This document shows, piece by piece, positions 6,573-11,792 of a stretch of DNA of 11,792 nucleotides (its first letter is position 1; each line of letters begins with the position of its first letter). The stretch spans positions 1-11,792 of the forward strand of contig DFSJ01000139.1 in assembly GCA_002378585.1 (NCBI GenBank). The letters run 5' to 3'. The position numbers and the translations under genes were made by a program. The notes beneath the pieces were generated by a model. That model ran no database searches. It saw nothing but the letters and a program-made list of their open reading frames with translations, and was not told the DNA's origin. This stretch comes from Flavobacteriaceae bacterium UBA3440 (GTDB taxonomy: Bacteria > Bacteroidota > Bacteroidia > Flavobacteriales > Flavobacteriaceae).

Positions 6573-7260
6573 TCCTAACCGACATACAGACGGCTTAACC
6601 CGCCTGTACACTGCCTTGAAGGAGCGGTCCGTAACTCCGTCTGAAGATGCTTGGTCCCGCTTAGCAGTGCGCTTAGACCAAACTCAAAAAAGTGATAGAA
6701 AAAAAAGAGTGCCTATTCCCCTTTGGACATGGAGTGCTGCTGCAGCTTTGGTTATTGGGTTGATCTTTTGGCCGAAAACCGTTTTAGAAACAACCAACAC
6801 AGTCCTACCCATGGATCAGTTGCCCAGCACGAACCAATTTGTTGCACCCCAACAAAACGTCTCCTCCGAACCCATTAATTCGGAAATAGTCGTGATTGAG
6901 CCGTCGAGGACTAGTCAAAAGAGACAAAATAAGTCGATAGCCACAAATAGTGACCCGATCACTACCTTATCTGTCACCGAACAAGCACAAGAAAATATTA
7001 CTGTTTCCAACCAACTGGAATTGGCGGTAAATCTCGTGGATAAACGAGCATTGGCGGCAGAGGTAGAGGCAGAACTGATGATTGAACGAGCGATTAATCA
7101 GCAAAAACTGCTAACCACTCCAGAAGAAAAAGTAGATCCTTATGGATTATGGCTTGAAGCAGAGGAATCCATTCAACCGCAGAGGTATTTGCCCATAATC
7201 GACTTATTAAAAACCGGATATGCTTCTGTAAAAACAGCCGTAGTCCTTCAAATAAAATAA
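6553..7260 (+). CDS. Single-pass membrane protein, probable anti-sigma factor
   Basis: This 235-residue protein has a cytoplasmic N-terminus (1-55) with the short helical pattern often seen in Bacteroidota anti-sigma proteins (TRLYTALKERSV, then TPSEDAWSRLAVRLDQ). A basic stretch (KSDRKKRVP) precedes one membrane helix at about 57-73 (WTWSAAAALVIGLIFW). The outer part is polar, low in complexity and rich in Thr, Ser, Asn and Gln (about 75-165), then becomes helical and charged (about 155-210). There is no zinc-binding HxxxCxxC motif and no FecR domain. The start ATG overlaps the sigma gene by 20 bp, strongly suggesting stoichiometric synthesis. The outer region presumably senses an envelope signal or is the target of regulated proteolysis. 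The anti-sigma role is inferred from position and architecture. Confidence 0.75.
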   Translation: MPHQETNPNRHTDGLTRLYTALKERSVTPSEDAWSRLAVRLDQTQKSDRKKRVPIPLWTWSAAAALVIGLIFWPKTVLETTNTVLPMDQLPSTNQFVAPQQNVSSEPINSEIVVIEPSRTSQKRQNKSIATNSDPITTLSVTEQAQENITVSNQLELAVNLVDKRALAAEVEAELMIERAINQQKLLTTPEEKVDPYGLWLEAEESIQPQRYLPIIDLLKTGYASVKTAVVLQIK

Positions 7261-7280
7261 AAACCATAAAGACAACACCG

Positions 7281-8465
7281 ATGAAAAAACAGATTTTTAT
7301 TGCCCTAGCCGCTGTATGGCTCAGCCTAGGCTCAGTAATGGCCCAAGAAAAGAAAGGGATTACTGATTACGCCAGTGCCTACAACACCATTGAACAGGAA
7401 GAAAAAGAAGCGCTAAAATCCGCATTGATGGCGATCAATGAACGATTGGAGAAAAAGTTGATTTCTGCGGAACAAGCCCAATTAGAAAAAGAGAAATTGG
7501 CCGCTTTCCACGCAAAAAATATAGAACTGCGCTGGGCCATTTTAGACAACCAAAAGGCACTGGAGGAACACAGTGCTGCACTGGCTGAGAACAAAGAAGT
7601 CGCCTACGCTGATGCAGTACTCGACCAGAGAAGATTGGAATTGGAAAAAGCAGCAACACGTACCCAAGCGCGCGCTGATTCGATTAGAACTGTTTTTGAC
7701 CAAGAGCGTGAACGAATCGAGCATCATGACGACTCTATAGATCAAAGATCTGATCGATTCCAAGGCGATTGGTTTTCCTACAATGGCCCGAGTAGAGTTC
7801 GTGTAGCTTGGAAAGACAGAAATACGGATCAACGGGGAAATCAAGGACAAAACTACGTGTATTACAATACCAAGAGGTATGACGGGGCGGTATTGGCCTT
7901 TGGTTTTAACAATGCGGCCAGCGAAGGACAAGACATCAATGACTTACCCTTTAAGTTAGGAGGTTCAGGTTTTGTGGAATTCGGTTATCAAGAAACTACC
8001 CGACTGATCAGAAACAGCAACTTGATCAACATCAACTATGGAGCAACTTTGGTTTGGAATAAACTCAACATCAAAGACAACCAATATTTTGTCAACTATC
8101 GGGGACAAGTAGGCCTTGAGCCCTTCCCCTATCCAGTCAACAAAGTTAAATTCCGCACGACTCAACTGGTGTTTCCTGTCCACCTGCAACTTGGGGGAGG
8201 AAGAGGACCAGTACTCGGAGTCGGTGGTTTTGGTGGATTTACCTTGACGCACATGCAAAAAATCAAATACGAACGACAAGGTGATGACTTGAAAGACAAA
8301 TTGAAAAATCAGTACAACGTCAACGAATTTGTCTATGGGGTGAGTGGTTATGTTTCTATGGGCGATGCGGCACTGTACGCCAAACTCTACCTGTCTCCTT
8401 TGTTTAAAAATCAATTGGAGGACCTGCACACCCTGTCTCTGGGATTAAAGTTTGATTTGGACTAA
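7281..8465 (+). CDS. Exported coiled-coil plus beta-rich outer-envelope protein
   Basis: This 394-residue protein has a typical type I signal peptide (MKKQIFIALAAVWLSLGSVMAQ, cleavage expected after Ala21). A long charged helical region at about 33-155, rich in Glu, Lys, Ala and Gln, should form a coiled coil. Residues about 165-394 alternate in a beta-strand pattern with many Gly, Tyr and Asn (for example GGSGFVEFGYQETTRLI and LGVGGFGGFTLTHM), ending in LSLGLKFDLD as an outer-membrane beta-barrel strand might. A barrel is plausible but not certain. It follows the anti-sigma-like gene by 20 bp and is probably the third gene of the operon. Sigma/anti-sigma/outer-envelope protein triplets are common in Bacteroidota; this one may be a sensor or a structural target. 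I cannot name a family. Confidence 0.75.
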   Translation: MKKQIFIALAAVWLSLGSVMAQEKKGITDYASAYNTIEQEEKEALKSALMAINERLEKKLISAEQAQLEKEKLAAFHAKNIELRWAILDNQKALEEHSAALAENKEVAYADAVLDQRRLELEKAATRTQARADSIRTVFDQERERIEHHDDSIDQRSDRFQGDWFSYNGPSRVRVAWKDRNTDQRGNQGQNYVYYNTKRYDGAVLAFGFNNAASEGQDINDLPFKLGGSGFVEFGYQETTRLIRNSNLININYGATLVWNKLNIKDNQYFVNYRGQVGLEPFPYPVNKVKFRTTQLVFPVHLQLGGGRGPVLGVGGFGGFTLTHMQKIKYERQGDDLKDKLKNQYNVNEFVYGVSGYVSMGDAALYAKLYLSPLFKNQLEDLHTLSLGLKFDLD

Positions 8466-8476
8466 ACCTAGATGGG

Positions 8477-8507
8477 TTGTCGGAGTTGGTTAATCTGCTT
8501 ATATTTA
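8477..8507 (+). promoter_or_regulatory. Possible promoter inside the stem-loop region
   Basis: TTG at 8477-8479 and TATATTTA at 8500-8507 (5 of 6 fixed positions of TAnnTTTG) are 20 nt apart, an accepted Bacteroidota spacing. The -7-like box sits in the apical loop of the inverted repeat. If this is the promoter, transcription would start near 8513 and the full hairpin would not be in the mRNA. The dyad would then act as DNA. Weak pattern match. Confidence 0.25.
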
Positions 8508-8527
8508 AAGCAATAACCAACTCTGAC
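8479..8527 (+). terminator. Long stem-loop between the sigma operon and the AGMO-like gene
   Basis: A 14-bp stem pairs 8479-8492 with 8514-8527 (13 Watson-Crick pairs and one G-U). Inside it, after a small internal loop, a 5-bp stem (TGCTT 8496-8500 with AAGCA 8508-8512) closes a 7-nt loop. The structure lies 13 nt after the stop of the exported-protein gene and ends eight bases before the ATG of the next gene. It could terminate the sigma operon, but only three T follow. It could instead be a 5'-leader element or a dyad operator for the downstream gene. Confidence 0.45.
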
Positions 8528-8535
8528 CTTTCCCA

Positions 8536-9774
8536 ATGGAATTGTACGCTCAAGCGCTTAGTTACGCCATTCCTTTATTCTTGGTGCTTATTGTCCTAGA
8601 ACAATGGATCGCCCAACAAAAAGGACTAGAAGTCAATCGAGGGATGGATGTGATCTCGAGTTTGAGTTCCGGGATGACCAATACGCTCAAAAACCTAATG
8701 GGGCTCTCTGTAGTGCTGATTTCCTATGGTTGGCTGGTAGACCATGTAGCTTTAACACAAGTGACTCCCTCCTGGTGGGTGTATGCACTGGCTTTTTTGG
8801 GGATGGATTTTGTCGGGTATTGGAGTCATCGATTCGACCACAAAATCAATGTGTTTTGGAACCGCCATATCGTACACCACAGCAGCGAGGAATTCAACCT
8901 CAGCTGCGCTTTGCGTCAGTCGATCTCAGCGGTAGTCGGGATTTATTTTTTTCTGTATGTCCCTATGGCGCTGATAGGCATTCCACAGGAAGTAGTCGCT
9001 ATTGTGGCCCCCCTACACCTGTTTGCCCAATTTTGGTACCACACGAGGGTTATCGATAAAATGGGCGTGCTGGAATACATTTTGGTCACCCCATCTCACC
9101 ACAGGGTACACCATGCGATCAACCCTAGGTACCTGGATAAAAACCTCAGCCAAGTTTTTATTTTTTGGGACAAGCTATTCGGCACTTTTCAAGAAGAACT
9201 CCCAGAAGATCCCCCGGTATATGGGGTAATCAAACCTGTAAGCACTTGGAATCCGATTTGGATCAATTACATGCATGCTTGGGCCTTGGCCAAAGATGCT
9301 TGGCGCGCCCATAGCTGGTGGGATAAAGTGAGACTTTGGTGGATGCCCACAGGGTGGCGTCCCAGCGATGTCGCAGAAAAGTATCCTTGGATATTTACCG
9401 AAGATCCCAAAAACCAAATCAAATATGAAACAGCCCTGTCCCGCCCTGAAAAAGTGTGGGCTTGGACGCAGTTGGTGATTCACTTTGGTTTGGTTTTTCA
9501 CTTGCTGATCGCATTTGCCCAATTCGAATACACCCAAGTGATCAGCTATGGGATATTTTTGATGGTCTCTATCATGGGATATACCGTGTTTATGGATAAA
9601 AGCAGGTGGGCACCCTACGCTGAGGCCCTAAAATTTGGTCTGGGTCTCGCGCTATTATGGGGGTATCCGACTTGGTTTGGTTTAGACCTGATGATCCCCT
9701 ATGCCTCGTCAGCGATCATGGCCTACCTCTTGTTGAGTTTGGCTTTGGCCATTTATTTCCGTCGTAAAGATTAG
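8536..9774 (+). CDS. AGMO-like membrane fatty-acid hydroxylase/sterol desaturase family protein
   Basis: This 412-residue integral membrane di-iron oxygenase belongs to the fatty acid hydroxylase superfamily. The histidine clusters are complete: HRFDH at 98-102, HIVHH at 111-115 and HHRVHH at 188-193, with further His at 161 and 169. The stretch VHHSSEEFNLSCALRQS is the signature of the alkylglycerol monooxygenase (AGMO/TMEM195) branch, as is the PEDPPVYG segment after the catalytic domain (about 92-225). Hydrophobic helices lie at about 9-22, 50-68, 80-95 and 132-150. A C-terminal block of four to five helices (about 310-408) follows, as in AGMO. Mammalian AGMO cleaves the ether bond of alkylglycerols using tetrahydrobiopterin; the bacterial substrate and cofactor are not established to my knowledge. 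The stop overlaps the convergent gene by four bases. Confidence 0.9.
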   Translation: MELYAQALSYAIPLFLVLIVLEQWIAQQKGLEVNRGMDVISSLSSGMTNTLKNLMGLSVVLISYGWLVDHVALTQVTPSWWVYALAFLGMDFVGYWSHRFDHKINVFWNRHIVHHSSEEFNLSCALRQSISAVVGIYFFLYVPMALIGIPQEVVAIVAPLHLFAQFWYHTRVIDKMGVLEYILVTPSHHRVHHAINPRYLDKNLSQVFIFWDKLFGTFQEELPEDPPVYGVIKPVSTWNPIWINYMHAWALAKDAWRAHSWWDKVRLWWMPTGWRPSDVAEKYPWIFTEDPKNQIKYETALSRPEKVWAWTQLVIHFGLVFHLLIAFAQFEYTQVISYGIFLMVSIMGYTVFMDKSRWAPYAEALKFGLGLALLWGYPTWFGLDLMIPYASSAIMAYLLLSLALAIYFRRKD

Positions 9775-10385
9775 TATTCCTGCCAGCCTTTACCCATCAG
9801 AATCTTGGGGGTACACTGCTGGATTCTCCTGAGCTGTGTCGCTGCTTGTTTCGCGCTTTGAAAATGCATCAGATAACTGCGCTGCCTACCTGGGGTAAGC
9901 CTGGCAAATGCTTCTGCCAACTCAGGATTTGACGCAAAATAATCTGTCAAAAAAGGGGGATAGGGCGCATTGCGCTGATCTTGAAACTCAATTTTTGCAC
10001 CACTCATTTCCAACTTGACGGCTTCGTCTATATAGTCTAGCACTATGCGACTCAATTTTTCCACGTCAGCCATACGGGTAAACACCAGATATCGAGCGGC
10101 TTGGCTATTGGGCCCCGGTTTAACCAGCAAACCTTCGGGGTCAGTAAGTAAGGCTCCCTTAAAAAATGAAACAACGACCTTGTCTTTTTGGGCGGACAAC
10201 ATCAATACATTTTTTCCATGGGTGGTGTAACACGGGGCGCCCCATTTGAGTTGTTCTGTTAAAGTCGTGGTATGTAATACACGGCGCAGCGACCTCAATA
10301 ACTCATTCCAGGGCACTACTTTACAACGGGGCGTACCCATCAGCGAACACCGACCGCAGCCCTGATCAAAAAACACATCTGCTTG
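9771..10385 (-). CDS. YdeI/OmdA-family protein with a DUF1801 domain
   Basis: This 204-residue cytoplasmic protein begins with the family motif FFDQGCGRCSLMGTPRCKV (about 6-24). A DUF1801-type domain (about 25-140) follows, with LTEQLKWGAPCYTTHGKNV, VVSFFKGALLTDPEGLLVKPG and the RYLVFTRMADVEKL segment. The C-terminal OmdA-like helix bundle (about 150-204) carries ARLTPGRQRSYLMHFQSAKQ and RIQQCTPKILMGKG. Family members are often annotated as YdeI/OmpD-associated and have been linked to stress or peptide resistance in enterobacteria, but the biochemical role is unknown. Start: ATG at 10385 matches the family N-terminus; a TTG at 10463 would add a hydrophobic leader that family members lack. It converges with a 4-bp overlap on the AGMO-like gene and diverges from the small exported gene. 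Confidence 0.9.
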   Translation of the reverse strand, partial: QADVFFDQGCGRCSLMGTPRCKVVPWNELLRSLRRVLHTTTLTEQLKWGAPCYTTHGKNVLMLSAQKDKVVVSFFKGALLTDPEGLLVKPGPNSQAARYLVFTRMADVEKLSRIVLDYIDEAVKLEMSGAKIEFQDQRNAPYPPFLTDYFASNPELAEAFARLTPGRQRSYLMHFQSAKQAATQLRRIQQCTPKILMGKGWQEY

Positions 10386-10409
10386 CATAAAGATGGAAAA
10401 GTTGGTAAC

Positions 10410-10436
10410 TAAAGCTACAGAAAAAGACACAAGCAA
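10410..10436 (-). promoter_or_regulatory. Possible promoter of the YdeI/OmdA-family gene
   Basis: On the minus strand TTG (10436-10434) precedes TAGCTTTA (10417-10410) by 16 nt. The box matches TAnnTTTG at 5 of 6 fixed positions, and the spacing is one base short of the usual range. It would give a leader of about 20 nt before the ATG at 10385. Weak. Confidence 0.2.
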
Positions 10437-10451
10437 CAGGGTATATTTTAA

Positions 10452-10459
10452 TACATTTG
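10452..10459 (+). promoter_or_regulatory. Candidate -7 box of the tsdA unit
   Basis: TACATTTG fully matches TAnnTTTG and lies 22 nt before the ATG at 10482, predicting a leader of about 15 nt. No TTG -33 element is seen 17-23 nt upstream. The box is in the 96-bp divergent gap shared with the YdeI/OmdA-family gene. Confidence 0.35.
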
Positions 10460-10481
10460 GCAAATAAACAACATCGATTTG

Positions 10482-10862
10482 ATGAAAAATAGCTGGTTTT
10501 TTTCTTTAGCGCTTCTTTTATTCACCTGCTCCATTCAGGCACAATCTAGGTTTGAATTTTGGCCTCAAGGCCACATCAATGTACTGGCTGACTTCAAAGG
10601 AGGCTATTATGTAACCATGGGTGGGCCTAGTTTTACCCTCTTAAAAAAAGATCAGCTGCAAGCAGGTGTTCATTTTGCCCCCTCGCTAAGGATCAAACCC
10701 AGTGCACCAGAAGGCAGAGAAATAATGCCCCTACAAGGACTTGGATTGTTTGTGATAGACCCCAACAAAAAAGTCAGGTATAACCTGCTCAGCTACTACG
10801 ATAGTCCAGCCAAAAAATGGACAGCAGCCATAGGGATTGGTTTTTATTTTAACGCTAAGTAA
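10482..10862 (+). CDS. 126-aa exported protein upstream of tsdA
   Basis: I do not recognise this protein. It has a type I signal peptide (MKNSWFFSLALLLFTCSIQAQ, cleavage probably after Ala20) and a mature part of about 105 residues. The mature part has beta-strand alternation, including FEFWPQGHINVLADF, GGYYVTMGGPSFTLL and a final AAIGIGFYFNAK. No cysteine remains after the signal peptide and there is no haem or metal motif. Start: ATG at 10482 is preferred over the TTG immediately before it. Only one base separates its stop from the ATG of the di-haem cytochrome gene, so the two are almost certainly co-transcribed and probably translationally coupled. It should be periplasmic or in the outer membrane. 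A role supporting the cytochrome is inference from position. Confidence 0.75.
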   Translation: MKNSWFFSLALLLFTCSIQAQSRFEFWPQGHINVLADFKGGYYVTMGGPSFTLLKKDQLQAGVHFAPSLRIKPSAPEGREIMPLQGLGLFVIDPNKKVRYNLLSYYDSPAKKWTAAIGIGFYFNAK

Positions 10863-10863
10863 G

Positions 10864-11792
10864 ATGAAGCAAGGAATGCCCGAGCAAGAGTATAGAAAAC
10901 TTGTCCGCAGTATAGGTTGGTTAGGTGTTTATCTCTTGGGAGCCGTCAGCACTCTGTTTTTGGGACTTTTTATATTCATGAACCAAAAGCCTACACCATC
11001 GATTACTGCACCAACCACACCAACACAAACAGCTGCATTATCCATCGCTGAACGAATCGCTCAAAGCGGAGACGCCCAACTTCAAGATGGGTACGCATTT
11101 TTTGTACACACGGACGAAACCTTGGGCCCACAACAAGAAAACCCTACTAGAAGAATCACTGGGAACGGATTAAAATGCAGTTCATGTCACTTAAATGAAG
11201 GAACACAGCCGTTTGGACTTCCTTTAAACGGAGTGTCTCAGCGATTCCCACAATACCGCGGAAGAGAGGATAAAGTAGGCACCCTAGCCGAGCGTGTCAA
11301 CGGTTGTTTTACGCGCAGCATGAATGGCAAAGCCCTGGATACTAATCAATATGAGATGAAAGCCATCATTTCATATATCGATTGGTTAGACGTAAATCAA
11401 GCGGGAACTGAGGCGCAGAAAGTAAAGGGATTAAAACCGATTGAGTTACCTAATCGCGCTGTAGATTTAACACACGGAAAAGACGTTTATGATCGCGCCT
11501 GTGCGTTATGCCATCAAGGCAATGGACTTGGATTAAAAAATCCAGGCGCCATTAGTTATACCTATCCACCGCTCTGGGGTCCAGATGCGTACAACAATGG
11601 AGCTGGGATGAGCCGTGTCATTACCGCTGCCCAATTTATCAAAAACAATATGCCTTTTGGGATTAACTATGAGAATCCTATCTTGACCGATGAAGAGGCC
11701 TACGATGTAGCCGGGTATATCAACCAACAAACCAGGCCTCAAAAACCCAACCTGGAACAGGATTTTCCCAATTTGGTCAAAAAACCGGTCTC
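10864..11792 (+). CDS. tsdA: TsdA-type di-haem cytochrome c (thiosulfate dehydrogenase family), 3' end outside window
   Basis: The frame is open to the window edge; 309 complete codons are visible. An N-terminal helix at about 17-39 has no obvious cleavage site and should anchor the protein in the inner membrane. A Pro/Thr-rich linker (43-57) and two cytochrome c domains on the periplasmic side follow. Domain 1 has haem motif CSSCH (105-109), then GTQPFGLPLNGVSQRFPQYR and ERVNGCFTRSMNG. Cys148 there corresponds to the cysteine haem ligand typical of TsdA. Domain 2 has CALCH (213-217), then PPLWGPDAYNNGAGMSR and IKNNMPFG, where Met263 is a likely second haem ligand. TsdA couples two thiosulfate to tetrathionate, or the reverse. 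The direction here cannot be told from sequence. It starts one base after the small exported gene. Confidence 0.9.
   Translation, partial: MKQGMPEQEYRKLVRSIGWLGVYLLGAVSTLFLGLFIFMNQKPTPSITAPTTPTQTAALSIAERIAQSGDAQLQDGYAFFVHTDETLGPQQENPTRRITGNGLKCSSCHLNEGTQPFGLPLNGVSQRFPQYRGREDKVGTLAERVNGCFTRSMNGKALDTNQYEMKAIISYIDWLDVNQAGTEAQKVKGLKPIELPNRAVDLTHGKDVYDRACALCHQGNGLGLKNPGAISYTYPPLWGPDAYNNGAGMSRVITAAQFIKNNMPFGINYENPILTDEEAYDVAGYINQQTRPQKPNLEQDFPNLVKKPV

Noticed and set aside
7965..8429. 154-codon minus-strand frame within the exported coiled-coil/beta protein gene
   Set aside because: It is antisense to a gene with a clear signal peptide and operon position, and shows no domain signature.
8604..9059. 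151-codon plus-strand frame in another phase of the AGMO-like gene
   Set aside because: The overlapping frame carries all the histidine motifs; this one is an out-of-phase shadow.
10386..10463. N-terminal extension of the YdeI/OmdA-family protein from a TTG, giving a hydrophobic signal-like leader
   Set aside because: Family members begin close to the FFDQGCGRC motif and are cytoplasmic. The extension would also cover the divergent promoter gap, and an ATG at 10385 fits.
11533..11742. 69-codon minus-strand frame near the window end
   Set aside because: It lies opposite the second haem domain of the TsdA-type gene, which is strongly supported.
1..11792. Search by eye for tRNA genes, CRISPR arrays, insertion sequences, phage or toxin-antitoxin modules
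   Set aside because: No cloverleaf, repeat-spacer pattern, transposase motif or terminal repeats were seen. The overlapping small genes at 443-896 do not resemble a known toxin-antitoxin pair and are placed as a lead-in to sbtA.

Overview
The window looks like the chromosome of a Bacteroidota bacterium, probably of the Cytophagales type. The reasons are promoter-like TAnnTTTG boxes in several gaps, few recognisable Shine-Dalgarno sequences, lipobox proteins, an ECF sigma factor followed by a single-pass anti-sigma-like protein and an exported protein, and family signatures such as DUF6671 and YdeI/OmdA. No rRNA, tRNA, CRISPR array, insertion sequence or phage gene is visible, and base composition looks even. 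It reads as ordinary chromosome with short operons.

Layout. (1) 1-369: the 3' end of a DUF6671 zinc-ribbon gene. (2) 443-1867, plus strand: a tight three-gene unit made of a 58-aa membrane miniprotein, a 98-aa helical protein and an SbtA-type sodium/bicarbonate transporter. It converges on a minus-strand Sua5/TsaC-type threonylcarbamoyl-AMP synthase (1871-2833), and a small hairpin spans both stop codons. (3) 2964-3734: a prohibitin/SPFH protein with a lipoprotein signal, closed by a clear terminator. (4) 3798-5916, minus strand: corA, then an AlkD-type DNA glycosylase, then a BamE-like lipoprotein, with overlapping ends. (5) 6000-8465, plus strand: ECF sigma factor, anti-sigma-like membrane protein, and an exported coiled-coil/beta protein. 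(6) 8536-9774: an alkylglycerol-monooxygenase-like membrane hydroxylase, preceded by a long stem-loop and converging with a 4-nt overlap on a YdeI/OmdA-family gene (9771-10385, minus). (7) 10482 to the window end: a small exported protein and, one base later, a membrane-anchored TsdA-type di-haem cytochrome c cut by the window edge.

How the genes work together. The sigma/anti-sigma/exported-protein set is probably one envelope-responsive regulatory unit. The SbtA unit lacks the PII-like SbtB partner that is often next to cyanobacterial sbtA and carries two unrecognised small proteins instead. The TsdA pair suggests thiosulfate/tetrathionate electron transfer with a dedicated exported partner. 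The rest (tRNA modification, base-excision repair, Mg2+ transport) is housekeeping. I see no clearly new multi-gene system. The best candidates for something undescribed are the two small genes ahead of sbtA, the exported partner of tsdA, and the stem-loop before the AGMO-like gene.
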